From RPQK01 sp041946865 (GTDB lineage Bacteria; Acidobacteriota; UBA6911; RPQK01): DNA of 45,312 nucleotides. The position numbers and the translations under genes were made by a program. The stretch lies in NCBI GenBank assembly GCA_041946865.1, contig JBHGBF010000072.1, positions 1 to 45,312 of the forward strand, in the 5' to 3' direction. The notes under the pieces were generated by a model that saw only the letters and a list, made by a program, of their open reading frames with translations, was not told the DNA's origin and did no database searches. Below, piece after piece: positions 1 to 8,877 of this stretch (the stretch's first letter is position 1; every line of letters starts with the position of its first letter).

Positions 1-27
1 GCTGTCATGCTTCACGCTTTCAGCGTG

Positions 28-90
28 ATACAGCCACACAGCAGCGGTTCCTGTTGAATTCATCTGTATAACTTTCGCCAGAGTCCAGAG
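28..90 (-). repeat. 63-bp dispersed repeat, left copy (inverted relative to 17647-17707)
   Basis: Read on the minus strand, this segment matches 17647-17707 base for base except for two single-base insertions of T. It therefore forms an inverted pair around about 17.5 kb. The copy here is not in a gene. On its plus-strand right side it runs directly into the 16-bp hairpin array. Neither copy shows a transposase, so it looks like a non-autonomous dispersed element or a shared intergenic module. Confidence 0.85.
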
Positions 91-137
91 TCCCTTCGGG
101 ACATAGTCGCTTCAGGACAGAGTCCCTTCGGGACAAA
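90..137. repeat. Three tandem 16-bp palindromic units
   Basis: Three consecutive 16-base units begin at 90, 106 and 122. Each contains a short hairpin with GTC and GAC arms around CTTC; the outer two have GTCCC/GGGAC arms and the middle one is GTCGCTTCAGGAC. An 18-base stretch is exactly repeated at 86-103 and 118-135. No open reading frame of interest crosses it. It could act as transcribed stem-loops or a protein-binding array, but nothing here decides that. Confidence 0.8.
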
Positions 138-178
138 ACGCAGGCCCATATTTTGGCGCTGATGCTCCGGAGCAGGGG

Positions 179-243
179 GAAACGTTAAGTCAACGGTATT
201 GGCCTGAAGCAGGCCGAAACGTTAAGTCAACAGTGTTGGGCCC
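179..243. repeat. GAAACGTTAAGTCAAC repeats with interspersed stem-loops
   Basis: The 16-mer GAAACGTTAAGTCAAC occurs at 179-194 and again at 216-231, 37 bases apart. Each copy is followed by a similar tail (GGTATTGG and AGTGTTGG). Small palindromes lie before, between and after the copies: GCTCCGGAGC, GGCCTGAAGCAGGCC and a GCCC-AAG-GGC-like motif. A diverged relative of the same layout is visible at the right end of the window. Confidence 0.75.
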
Positions 244-270
244 GAAGGCGAAACTAAACGGGTCGGACAA

Positions 271-298
271 GCTGGCTGTCCCGGCCGGGGCAGCCGGC
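271..298 (-). terminator. Hairpin terminator-like structure after the GH2 gene
   Basis: Arms 271-284 and 285-298 pair at 12 of 14 positions with the other two as G-U wobbles in RNA, making a strong GC-rich hairpin. It starts 17 bases beyond the stop codon of the minus-strand beta-galactosidase. On that strand it is followed only by a weak T-containing stretch, so a factor-independent terminator is likely but not certain. Confidence 0.55.
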
Positions 299-314
299 TC
301 GTTTCAGGCTCGGT

Positions 315-3300
315 TCACTTCCGGATCGGCTCGAAGATCAGGGTGTAACTATATGGCTGGACCCTGAGCGAGTACTCGTCATGAACCTGGGCGCCCCAGC
401 TGTTGTCTCCCCCGACCCCCATCTGCTTGTGATCCAGGAGAATCTCGTTGAAGTCGCGGCGCGGCAGCTGGTAGTCGTGCGTCGCCGCCGCAAGATCCTG
501 CATTGAATAAGGCCGCGCCGTGAACTCGAACTGGACGGGGCCGGTGACACGGAATCCACGGCCGTCGGCATCCGTAAACGACACCCAGCGGACATCGGTG
601 CGATTACCGTTCTGCTGGGCCCTCGGATAGGGGTAGACAAGGTCTTCGATGGTCGCCGAGTACACTCCGAACCTGGCGCCGGTCTTCCGGTCCCAGTAGG
701 TTTCGTGCGGTCCCCGCCCATACCACCGCACTCGATTCATTTTCTGAGGGATGGCCATGCGTGTCCCCAGCCGGGGGAGAAAGCCTGTCAGGCCCGCCTT
801 GGGGACAAAGTGGACCTGCATCTGGAGTCGGCTGTCCCCCGAGATCGTGTAGGTCATTGTGTAATCGGCCTGGCCCTTCGGCAGACTCATGCGCACGACC
901 ACTTCTACCAGGCTCTGGCCTTTCCTGGCAGCTCTCACCTCCTTGATTTCACGCTTTTCAACAGCGTCTTTCCAAAGTCCGTACCGTCTCAAATAATCGT
1001 TCCGGTATTGATTGTCGTTCTGCACGCGCCAGGTGTTAGGGACCAGCGGAGCGTTCAGCAACTCGGTGTCGCCGATCCGGTAAGACTCGAGTTGGCCATT
1101 GCCGGCGTTGATGCGGATCGAGACTCCGGGGCCCGTCACTGAAATTGAATCGTGGTTCTGCTGCAGCTGCAGCCTGGAAGCGCCCGGGCCTGCCGTTGGA
1201 GGCTCGCTTTCGGCCAGAACAAACTGATCCCAGGCTACTTCATGCCCGGCCGGCGCCCAAGGTTGCTTCTCGGCCAGAGCGAAGGAAACGGTAAGGACCA
1301 GGTGCGAACCGGGACGAACGGCTGGAAGCGAGCCGAGCGGGATCGAGATTTCGCTCCTTTCTCCCGGCCCGGTGTTCAGACGAGGCAGCTTGCCGCTTCG
1401 CGCCAGCACTCCATTATCCTCGAGTCGCCAGCTGCCCGTAAAACCGGAAAGATCCGTGAAGAAGTACTTGTTTAGAACGGCGAGCTTGCCGCGGCGCGCG
1501 TCGATGTCCAGCACTTTAACGCGCTGATAGACCTTCTTGACCTCGTAGAGAGAGGGATGCGGCGTTCGATCCGCCTGTACCAGGCCGTTCAGGCAGAAAT
1601 TCAGATCGGTGGGGGCATCGCCGAAATCGCCGCCGTACGCGAAGTAGCGCTTTCCGCTCTTCGGGTCTGTCCGCAAGATTCCCTGATCCACCCAGTCCCA
1701 GATAAACCCGCCTTGCATGACGGGGTGTTTTTCAAATTCGTCCCAGTAATCCTGGAGGTTCCCGACGCTGTTGCCCATCGCATGGGCGTATTCGCACAGC
1801 AGAAACGGCTTGTCCGGAAAGCGCTGCGCACAGCGCTCCAATGTATTAGGCGGCGGGTACATCCATGAGTTGATGTCCGTGGCCTGCCCGTCGCCCCCTG
1901 ACGCCGACGACCCCTCATAGTGGACGGGACGGGGATCCCTTGCCCGTATCCACTCGGCTTCTGCTTTCAGATTCGGACCGTCACCGGACTCGTTTCCGAG
2001 CGACCAGATCACGACACTCGGATGGTTCTTGTCGCGCTCAACCATGCGGCGTGCCCGATCGATAAAGCACTCCTTCCAGTCGGGATCGTGGGCCAGCTCG
2101 TTCTTCGGATCGGCGCCGTAGCCGTGAGTCTCAACGTTTGCCTCGTCGATCACGTACAGCCCGTATTCATCGCAGAGATCGTACCAGGCCGGCACATTCG
2201 GATAGTGGGCGGTTCGAACGGCGTTCAGGTTGTTCTGCTTCATGAGCAGAATGTCCTTGATCATCAGCCCCCGCGTCACATGCTGGCCGGACTTCGGGTC
2301 GTGCTCGTGGCGGTTGACGCCGAGAAAGTAGATCTTCTTGCCGTTGATCAGCAGATGTCCTCCCTTGATCTCCGATTTCCGAAAGCCGGTACGCGAAGGG
2401 ATGATTTCCAGCACCTGGTTAGCCGGGCCGCTCAGGGTCAGGAGGAGCGGATAAAGGGAGGGTGTCTCGGCCGACCATTTGCGGGGCGATTTCACGGGCA
2501 GGCTAAAGGATACGAAGGCTTTCTGTCCAGCGGCGACGGTGGCCGGGCGGGTCTGCGGCGGGACGACTGGCTTCCCCGAGTCGAGAAGCTCGAGCGTCAG
2601 CGAACACTCGGCCGTCTGATCCGAGCTGTTTCGGATCTCGGCCCGGACCTCCAGGACCGCGTCCTGGTAGTTCTGATCAAGCACGGTCTGCACTTCGAAA
2701 TCCCGGATGTGCACCTTGGGCGCAGACCAGAGAAAGACGCCGCGGAAAATCCCGCTCATGCGCCAGAAATCCTGATCTTCCAGATAGCTGCCGTCCGAAA
2801 ACCGGTAAACCTCGGCCGCCAGAATGTTCTCACCAGGCTTCACGAAGCGCGTGATGTTAAACTCCGCAGGGGTCCTCGCGTCTTCGCTATAACCGATTTT
2901 TTCACCATTGACCCAGACGTAAAAAGCACTGGCCACTCCGTCAAAAGTCAGGAAGACCTCACGACCCTGCCAGGCCGGCGGGACACGGAAGGTCCGGCGG
3001 TATGATCCGACCGGATTGCGTTCTGTATAGGTGGTGTAGTTCCGAGAGGGTTCGGAGGTCACCCGTGGCGCATCCCTCTTAAAAGGGTAAGTGATATTCG
3101 TGTAGATCGGAGTTCCGTAGCCCTCCATCTCCCAATTGGATGGGACGCGGATCTCCTTCCACGTGCTGACGTCGTAATCGGTTCGATAGAAGTCGGTCGG
3201 GCGTTTGCCCGGCTCCGGGACCCAGTGGAATTTCCAGGGTCCGTTCAGGCTCATGTAGAAAGGAGATGCCTCCCGGAGTTCCGAGAGGGCCTGGGCTCGA

Positions 3301-3455
3301 TCGGGAAAGGGCATGAAGGTCGCGTGCGGGTCTTCCTTGTTGATGCCGATGACCTGCGGGTTTTCCCAGTCGGGTACCTGGGACAGAAGCGATGATGACG
3401 AGATCGCTATCATACCGAGACCCAGAAACAAGACTTGAAGCCTCCAGACAGTCAT
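315..3455 (-). CDS. lacZ: Secreted beta-galactosidase, glycoside hydrolase family 2 (LacZ type)
   Basis: This encodes about 1046 residues, the normal length of the large LacZ-type GH2 enzymes. An N-terminal hydrophobic signal peptide of about 25 residues indicates export. The order is sugar-binding jelly roll, Ig-like domain, TIM barrel, second Ig-like domain and the C-terminal beta-galactosidase small-chain domain. The acid/base glutamate is E489 in SLGNESGDG and the nucleophile is E555 in LCEYAHAMGNS. The ATG at 3455 is preferred over the upstream codon at 3482 because GGGGAG sits 7-8 bases before it and the signal peptide follows directly. The reaction is hydrolysis of terminal beta-galactosides, or a related beta-glycoside; the natural substrate cannot be read from sequence. 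It stands alone on the minus strand with a hairpin after the stop. Confidence 0.93.
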   Translation of the reverse strand: MTVWRLQVLFLGLGMIAISSSSLLSQVPDWENPQVIGINKEDPHATFMPFPDRAQALSELREASPFYMSLNGPWKFHWVPEPGKRPTDFYRTDYDVSTWKEIRVPSNWEMEGYGTPIYTNITYPFKRDAPRVTSEPSRNYTTYTERNPVGSYRRTFRVPPAWQGREVFLTFDGVASAFYVWVNGEKIGYSEDARTPAEFNITRFVKPGENILAAEVYRFSDGSYLEDQDFWRMSGIFRGVFLWSAPKVHIRDFEVQTVLDQNYQDAVLEVRAEIRNSSDQTAECSLTLELLDSGKPVVPPQTRPATVAAGQKAFVSFSLPVKSPRKWSAETPSLYPLLLTLSGPANQVLEIIPSRTGFRKSEIKGGHLLINGKKIYFLGVNRHEHDPKSGQHVTRGLMIKDILLMKQNNLNAVRTAHYPNVPAWYDLCDEYGLYVIDEANVETHGYGADPKNELAHDPDWKECFIDRARRMVERDKNHPSVVIWSLGNESGDGPNLKAEAEWIRARDPRPVHYEGSSASGGDGQATDINSWMYPPPNTLERCAQRFPDKPFLLCEYAHAMGNSVGNLQDYWDEFEKHPVMQGGFIWDWVDQGILRTDPKSGKRYFAYGGDFGDAPTDLNFCLNGLVQADRTPHPSLYEVKKVYQRVKVLDIDARRGKLAVLNKYFFTDLSGFTGSWRLEDNGVLARSGKLPRLNTGPGERSEISIPLGSLPAVRPGSHLVLTVSFALAEKQPWAPAGHEVAWDQFVLAESEPPTAGPGASRLQLQQNHDSISVTGPGVSIRINAGNGQLESYRIGDTELLNAPLVPNTWRVQNDNQYRNDYLRRYGLWKDAVEKREIKEVRAARKGQSLVEVVVRMSLPKGQADYTMTYTISGDSRLQMQVHFVPKAGLTGFLPRLGTRMAIPQKMNRVRWYGRGPHETYWDRKTGARFGVYSATIEDLVYPYPRAQQNGNRTDVRWVSFTDADGRGFRVTGPVQFEFTARPYSMQDLAAATHDYQLPRRDFNEILLDHKQMGVGGDNSWGAQVHDEYSLRVQPYSYTLIFEPIRK

Positions 3456-3632
3456 GATTGTCTCCCCTTCTTGCCGAGACACCTGTAGCGGAAGGCGGCG
3501 CAGCCCCCGCTGTGCGAGGTGTTGAAAAGATTAACTCATGTATGTCTTCCGAGCGCTTTATGGAGTCCATCCGATTTCTTGCGGTTCCGGCTCTGTAACG
3601 CGACTGACTCTACAGCGCTTAGAGCGGGACGG

Positions 3633-4163
3633 TCAATCGTGTGAGTTCGGCGCGCACTCCCTGGTCATTTCAAGCATGGTTATCCGGAAACCGAGTCGTT
3701 CAAAAACCCGGTGTGCTTTGGTGTTTTGAACGGCGGTCATGAGAACCACTCGGGGCGCGCCCAAAGATCCCAGGCGCCGAACCATTTCGCTCACCAGCTG
3801 CGTTCCGATGCCCCGGTGTCGGGCTCCCTCGTCGACATAGACATCGTGCAGCACTCCGCATTTTTCACGCAAGGCGTTCCAGTCGCGCGGTTCGATCCGG
3901 CCGTATGCATATCCCAGAATTCCAGCTGCATCTGCCGCGACCAGGACAAGGGAATGCTTCTTCCGGATTTCGCCGCCCAGGTAGGCGGTGTAGCCCTCTT
4001 CGATGTGATCAAAGATCATGAAACGCAGCGGGTCCATGGCGTGGTGCTCCCGAACGAGGCGTGCGGCGAGTCTCGCGACGGCAGGCAGATCGGCTGGGCG
4101 GCAGGGGCGGATGATCACCTGGCTCCCGGGTGAAGGCAGAGAGTCTCTTTGAGTCGTCTTCAT
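3633..4163 (-). CDS. GNAT family N-acetyltransferase
   Basis: This is a 176-residue single-domain GNAT protein. The acetyl-CoA pyrophosphate loop is visible as RHRGIG at about residues 115-120, following the beta-strand LHDVYVDE. The C-terminal NTKAHRVFERLGF segment is the typical GNAT motif B (N, A and F/Y-x-x-x-G-F). It would transfer an acetyl group from acetyl-CoA to an amine, but the acceptor is unknown. The start ATG at 4163 has GGAG about 10 bases upstream. It lies between the GH2 gene and the divergently transcribed glycosyltransferases, and nothing nearby suggests a substrate. Confidence 0.88.
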   Translation of the reverse strand: MKTTQRDSLPSPGSQVIIRPCRPADLPAVARLAARLVREHHAMDPLRFMIFDHIEEGYTAYLGGEIRKKHSLVLVAADAAGILGYAYGRIEPRDWNALREKCGVLHDVYVDEGARHRGIGTQLVSEMVRRLGSLGAPRVVLMTAVQNTKAHRVFERLGFRITMLEMTRECAPNSHD

Positions 4164-4346
4164 AGATACCGGTTCTCCTGAGATCCGTTATAGAATGAAG
4201 CAAAGATCACTTAAACGCACCCAACAACACAGGTCGTTTCAGAGTTCGGCGTTGGGAAACAGTTCCAGAACTCGAGCATCGATCCTCCGCAACCCTCAGT
4301 GATCGCTTGGGAGTGTGGGCGCGGCCTTTTTCTCAGGACGAAGGAT

Positions 4347-5261
4347 ATGACAGCGCGATCAGGACCTCGTGTTACGGTCGGGTTGCCGGTTTTCAACGGC
4401 GAACAATATCTGGCGGCTGCGATTGAATCGATCCTCAGCCAGACTTTCGTCGACCTGGAGTTGATTATCTCCGACAATGCCTCGACTGATGCGACTTCCG
4501 ACATCTGCCGGCGATATCTGAGCTGCGACAAGAGGATCCGCTACGTCCGCCAGTCGCAGAATCTAGGAGCTGCCCGGAACTACAACTTCACGGTAGAGAG
4601 CGCGTGCGGAGAGTACTTCAAATGGGCGGCGCACGACGATCTGTGTGCTCCGCAACTGCTCGAACGTGCGGTGGCGATCCTGGACGCCCACCCCGAAGTC
4701 GTCCTCGCTTATCCCCAGACCATGATGATCGGTTCGGCGGGAGAAAGCCTCGGGCTTCACCCGGACGGGCTGAATCTGCGAGCGCCGCAGCCACACCTGC
4801 GCTACCGGGCTTTCCACCGCCTGTATCGGCGACCCTTTACCTGCAATCCTGTCTTTGGCGTCATGCGGGCGGCGGTTCTTCGCCAGACCGCTCGGATCGG
4901 CAACTATGTTTCCTCCGACATGGTTCTTCTCGGCGAGCTGGCCTTGCGCGGGCAGATCCTTGAGATCCCGGAACCGCTCTTTTTCCGCCGGGATCACCCC
5001 GGGACCTCGGTGCGTGCCTATCCTCGGTCTCAGAGCCGGGCTGCCTGGTTCGATCCAACGAAAGAAGGGAAGTACGAGGCCTTGCGGTGGCGCTGGTTCC
5101 GCGAGTACGTTTCCGCCATAACTCGTGACCCGATGCCGATGGGCGAGAAACTGCGTTGCTACGCCGAGCTGCGCCATTGGCTTCAATGGAATGCCGGAGG
5201 CCTTTCGAAGGATCTCGTCAAAGCCTTCCTGTCGCCCGTGTCCGGCGTGGTCTCGTCGTGA
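4347..5261 (+). CDS. Family 2 glycosyltransferase
   Basis: The 304-residue product has the GT-A fold signature. It begins with VTVGLPVFNG, has the nucleotide-binding DNASTD at about residues 43-48, and HDD at about 96-98 in place of the usual DXD metal motif. It should transfer a sugar from a nucleotide-sugar to a glycan or lipid acceptor in the cytoplasm. The ATG at 4347 is preferred over the in-frame codon at 4299 because the GT2 fold begins immediately after it and AAGGAT lies just upstream. Its stop codon overlaps the GTG start of the next glycosyltransferase, so the two are translationally coupled. They form a two-gene operon, perhaps for cell-surface glycan synthesis. Confidence 0.9.
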   Translation: MTARSGPRVTVGLPVFNGEQYLAAAIESILSQTFVDLELIISDNASTDATSDICRRYLSCDKRIRYVRQSQNLGAARNYNFTVESACGEYFKWAAHDDLCAPQLLERAVAILDAHPEVVLAYPQTMMIGSAGESLGLHPDGLNLRAPQPHLRYRAFHRLYRRPFTCNPVFGVMRAAVLRQTARIGNYVSSDMVLLGELALRGQILEIPEPLFFRRDHPGTSVRAYPRSQSRAAWFDPTKEGKYEALRWRWFREYVSAITRDPMPMGEKLRCYAELRHWLQWNAGGLSKDLVKAFLSPVSGVVSS

Positions 5262-6523
5262 GAATCGCCTTCATCAACCAACCCTGGAACACCGTCGTTC
5301 CGCCCGTCGAAGCGGGTTCCATAGCGATCTGGACTTACGAAGTCGCCCGGCGGCTGGCCCGCGACCATGAGGTCATCCTTTATTCGAAACGTGAGCCAGG
5401 ACAGCCGGGCCGCCAGTCGAGAGACGGAATCGAATTCCGGCGCTTCCCGGTTGGCTTCGATCGCTGGGTCGAGAGGATGAGGAAACGCCTGCGCGCCCGC
5501 ACCGCCCGGTTTTCGAACAGGCCGCGGCAGACCCCTTTGTTCGCTTCCGGTTCCTATTACCTGGGCTACATCCTTCACGCGGCCCGGGATCTGCAATCCC
5601 GTGGCGTCGACATTGTTCATGTGCACAATCTGGTTCACTTCCCCCAGGTTGTCCGTACCCTGAACCCGAAAACGGCCATTGTGCTGCACATGCACGCAGA
5701 ATGGCTCGATCAGATCCCGCGCGACCGGGCAGAACAATGGCTGCGAGCGGTCAGCGTGCTGGCGGGATGCAGCGAGTATCTGACAGGCCTGGCGTGTCGC
5801 CGCTTTCCGGCGCTGGCCGGGGTTTGCGACACGATCTATAACGGCGTGGACCCGGACCGGTTTTCCCCCTTGCCGCCGGGCGATGGCCGCCAGGGCATCT
5901 CGCTCCTCTACGTCGGGAGGATCTCTCCCGAAAAGGGCCTCCATGTGCTACTTGATGCCTTGGCCCGGCTGAGTGCAGCCTGTCCGCAGGTCAGCCTGGA
6001 AATCATTGGTCCTGACTCGGCCACGCCCCTTGATTTCCTTGTCCGCCTGGCCCGTGACGCCTCAATTGCAGCGCTCCGGCGCTTTTATCCGCGAAATTAC
6101 CTGTCGCAATTGCGGGAGCAGGCCGAAACGCTTGGTCTCGGGGAGGGACACGTGCGTTTTGCAGGCGCGGTTCCGCACGCCGAGACGGTACATCGCTACC
6201 GTCAGGCAACGTTGCTGGTTAATCCTTCGCTCAGTGAGTCGTTTGGAATGAGCTTGATCGAGGCCATGGCCTGCGGTTTGCCCGTGATAGCGACGAGGTT
6301 AGGGGGCATGGTCGAGGTGGTCGACGATCGACGGACGGGGTATCTGGTCACGCCGGACGATCCGCGCGCCTTGGCCAACGCGCTTCTCGACTTAATCCAA
6401 GACCCCGGGAAACGCCGGTCGATGGGCGAGGCGGGCCGCCGTCGAGTATTGGAGCGGTTTACCTGGGACAAAGTCACGGAAAGACTCATCGGACAGTACC
6501 GCACCGCCATGCGACAGCCATGA
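5258..6523 (+). CDS. Family 4 (GT-B) glycosyltransferase
   Basis: The 421-residue product has an N-terminal Rossmann-like half with a glycine loop near residues 14-25 and a C-terminal donor-binding half. The retaining GT4 signature E-x7-E is present as E327 and E335 in ESFGMSLIE, followed by AMACGLPV. The GTG start overlaps the stop of the preceding GT2 gene (GTGA), and homology begins right at this codon; the longer in-frame extension back to 5156 overlaps the GT2 coding sequence and is rejected. It probably adds a hexose or related sugar to the same glycan as its partner. No export or membrane segment is seen, so it acts on the cytoplasmic side. Confidence 0.93.
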   Translation: MRIAFINQPWNTVVPPVEAGSIAIWTYEVARRLARDHEVILYSKREPGQPGRQSRDGIEFRRFPVGFDRWVERMRKRLRARTARFSNRPRQTPLFASGSYYLGYILHAARDLQSRGVDIVHVHNLVHFPQVVRTLNPKTAIVLHMHAEWLDQIPRDRAEQWLRAVSVLAGCSEYLTGLACRRFPALAGVCDTIYNGVDPDRFSPLPPGDGRQGISLLYVGRISPEKGLHVLLDALARLSAACPQVSLEIIGPDSATPLDFLVRLARDASIAALRRFYPRNYLSQLREQAETLGLGEGHVRFAGAVPHAETVHRYRQATLLVNPSLSESFGMSLIEAMACGLPVIATRLGGMVEVVDDRRTGYLVTPDDPRALANALLDLIQDPGKRRSMGEAGRRRVLERFTWDKVTERLIGQYRTAMRQP

Positions 6524-6630
6524 AACTGACAAGGGCTGATACGCAGGGGCCAGGCGCTTCAAATGGATTTTGCGGCGCGGGTGAAGCGCGCTTTCGGAGT
6601 AGAAGATGGTAGGCCGGCGCGACACGTGGG

Positions 6631-6636
6631 TATAAT
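6631..6636 (+). promoter_or_regulatory. Possible -10 element (TATAAT) very close to the start codon
   Basis: A perfect TATAAT lies only 8 bases before the ATG at 6645. No purine-rich ribosome-binding site is present in between. If it is a real -10 box, transcription would begin at or next to the ATG and give a leaderless message. I see no convincing -35 element, so this is tentative. Confidence 0.35.
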
Positions 6637-6644
6637 CAGCCCCG

Positions 6645-8858
6645 ATGCCAACTCAATTTTCCCGCCGTACATTCCTGGTCGGCGGCACGCTTGTTCCCGT
6701 CGTCTCGGTCTTCAACTCCGCACCTGCCGATTCGGGCGCTCCCTGGTACCAAAAGACCTTTCTCTGGGGCCAGACGAACATCAATGAGGCTGACCCGCCT
6801 CATTACGATCTGAATTTCTGGCGTGGTTACTGGAAGAAGACCGGCGTCCAGGGAATCATCGTCAATGCAGGCGGAATCGTCGCCTATTACCCGAGCGCTT
6901 ACCCTCTCCACCATAGGGCCCGCTTCCTGGGGGATCGCGACTTGTTCGGCGAAGTCTTAAAGGCGGCCCGGGCGGAGGGGCTGGTGGTATTGGCGCGCAT
7001 GGACTGTAACCGCGCCCACGAGGATTTCTACCAGGCGCATCCCGACTGGTTTGCACAAACGGCGGAAGGAAAGCCCGTGCGGGCGGCGGACCTCTACGTC
7101 ACCTGCATCCACAGCCCCTACTATGACGAGTACATACCCGGGCTTCTGCGTGAAATTGCCGGACGCTACCATCCGGAAGGATTCGCCGACAACAGCTGGA
7201 GCGGGCTTGACCGGGACACCATCTGCCACTGTCCTTACTGCCGGGAAAAGTTTCAGGCCGCAAGCGGCCATGAGCTGCCTTCGCGCCCCGACTGGGACGC
7301 CGCGGTCTACCGGCAGTGGATTCAATGGAATTACGCCCGGCGGATCGAAATCTGGGACCTTTACAATCGTGTGGCACGCGAAGTGGGCGGGAAGGACTGC
7401 CTCTGGATCGGCATGCTGGCTGACAACCCTGCTTACGAAGCCCGCCGTTTTCGAGACTTGAAGGCGATCTGCTCCCGATCGCACCTGGTCCTGCTCGATC
7501 ATCAGGGCCGGAACGCGAGCGAGGGCTTCGAGAACAACTGCGATGCCGGAAAACGCCTTCACGGTCTGTTGGGCTGGGACAAGTTCATCCCCGAAAGCAT
7601 GGCCATGTATACGCGGAATCCGAGCTTCCGGAAAGCTGCGAACGCGCCGGCGGAGGCGAGGCTTTGGATGCTCGAAGGCATGGCGGGCGGGATTCAGACC
7701 TGGTGGCATCATGTCGGGGCCGTCCAGGAGGACCGGCGCCAGTTCGACCTGGCGGCGGAACTGACACGCTGGGCCGGCGCTCACCGCCAATTCCTCACGA
7801 ATCGGGAGCCGGTCGCCTCGATCGGGCTGGTCTGGTCCCAGGCGAACGCGGAGTTCTACGGCCGGGAAGAGGCGGAGGTTCTGACCAGCATGCCGTACCG
7901 GGGATTTGTACGCGCGCTGGTGAGCGCCCGTCTGCCCTATATCCCGGTTCATGCGGATCACATCGAGCGAGAGGCTCCACGCCTGGCGCTGTTGATTCTT
8001 CCGTCGCTCGGCGCCATGTCGAATGGCCAGGTCGAGTCGGTCCGGAAATTCGTCCAGAAAGGAGGCAGCCTCGTGGTGACCGGCGAAACCGGGATGTGCG
8101 ACGAATGGGGCGACCGCCGTCCGGCCTGGCCGTTCGCCGAAATCCTGGGTGTTGATGCGCTCGCCGGCCCCAAGCGGGAAACCCGTGACAGACGGGCAGG
8201 GGCAGAGCACAGCTACCTCCGGTTGCTGCCCGACATGGAGGGAGGCGGATCGCGTCATGACGCGTTGCAAGGCTTTGAAAAGACCAATATTCTCCCGTTT
8301 GGCGGGTCCCTGGTGGCCGTCAAGGCCCGACCTGACGCCGCCGTTATAGCGACCTGTATTCCCGACTTCCCGATCTATCCGCCTGAAACTTCCTGGATGC
8401 GCGAGCCGCGCACGGATCGACCGTGCCTGGTAGCCCGCCGGCTTCCGCAGGGAGGGCGAGCTGTTTACTTCGCCGCAGACATCGATCGGTCATATGCCGC
8501 CTGGGGGCTCCCGGATCATGCCCACCTTCTGGCGGGCGCGATCAGCTGGGCTGCCGGCCCGACCATCCCGGTTCGAGTGGAGGGCCCGGGAGTCCTGGAC
8601 TCCAGCCTGTATATCCAGGGCTCGGTCTTGATCCTGCACATCGTTAACCTCACGACCGCGACCGCGTGGCCCGGCGTTGCACGAGACGTGGTCGAGGTCG
8701 GGCCGCTGGCCGTGCGCCTGAAACGCCGGGCTGGTTCCAATGTGGTGAAGTGTCGTTCATTGGTGACGGACAAATCGGTGGCTGTCGCCCAGGATGGGGA
8801 GTGGGTCAAAGTGGAGCTGCCGTCGATAAGCCACCACGACCTGCTGGTGTTTGAGTGA
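6645..8858 (+). CDS. Tat-exported putative glycoside hydrolase (GHL6-like TIM barrel with beta-galactosidase trimerisation-like domain)
   Basis: The 737-residue product starts with a twin-arginine signal (SRRTFL at residues 6-11, then a hydrophobic stretch ending near FNSAPA). The following TIM-barrel-like region, with the IVNAGG segment and a CPYC motif (CHCPYCREKF), resembles the hypothetical glycosyl hydrolase families such as GHL6. The middle part (about 430-560, LLILPSLGAMS and GGSLVVTGETG) resembles the glutamine-amidotransferase-like trimerisation domain of GH42 beta-galactosidases. Catalytic residues cannot be assigned with confidence. The Tat motif fixes the start. It is monocistronic and may be leaderless. 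The substrate is unknown; the neighbouring carbohydrate enzymes suggest an oligosaccharide. Confidence 0.72.
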   Translation: MPTQFSRRTFLVGGTLVPVVSVFNSAPADSGAPWYQKTFLWGQTNINEADPPHYDLNFWRGYWKKTGVQGIIVNAGGIVAYYPSAYPLHHRARFLGDRDLFGEVLKAARAEGLVVLARMDCNRAHEDFYQAHPDWFAQTAEGKPVRAADLYVTCIHSPYYDEYIPGLLREIAGRYHPEGFADNSWSGLDRDTICHCPYCREKFQAASGHELPSRPDWDAAVYRQWIQWNYARRIEIWDLYNRVAREVGGKDCLWIGMLADNPAYEARRFRDLKAICSRSHLVLLDHQGRNASEGFENNCDAGKRLHGLLGWDKFIPESMAMYTRNPSFRKAANAPAEARLWMLEGMAGGIQTWWHHVGAVQEDRRQFDLAAELTRWAGAHRQFLTNREPVASIGLVWSQANAEFYGREEAEVLTSMPYRGFVRALVSARLPYIPVHADHIEREAPRLALLILPSLGAMSNGQVESVRKFVQKGGSLVVTGETGMCDEWGDRRPAWPFAEILGVDALAGPKRETRDRRAGAEHSYLRLLPDMEGGGSRHDALQGFEKTNILPFGGSLVAVKARPDAAVIATCIPDFPIYPPETSWMREPRTDRPCLVARRLPQGGRAVYFAADIDRSYAAWGLPDHAHLLAGAISWAAGPTIPVRVEGPGVLDSSLYIQGSVLILHIVNLTTATAWPGVARDVVEVGPLAVRLKRRAGSNVVKCRSLVTDKSVAVAQDGEWVKVELPSISHHDLLVFE

Positions 8859-8877
8859 GTCACCGAGTGACGTGGAA

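Noticed and set aside
1920..3005. Long plus-strand open frame (about 361 codons) across the GH2 gene
   Set aside because: It lies antisense to a clear beta-galactosidase with intact catalytic motifs, and its product has no recognisable domain. It is a shadow frame of the GC-rich codon usage.
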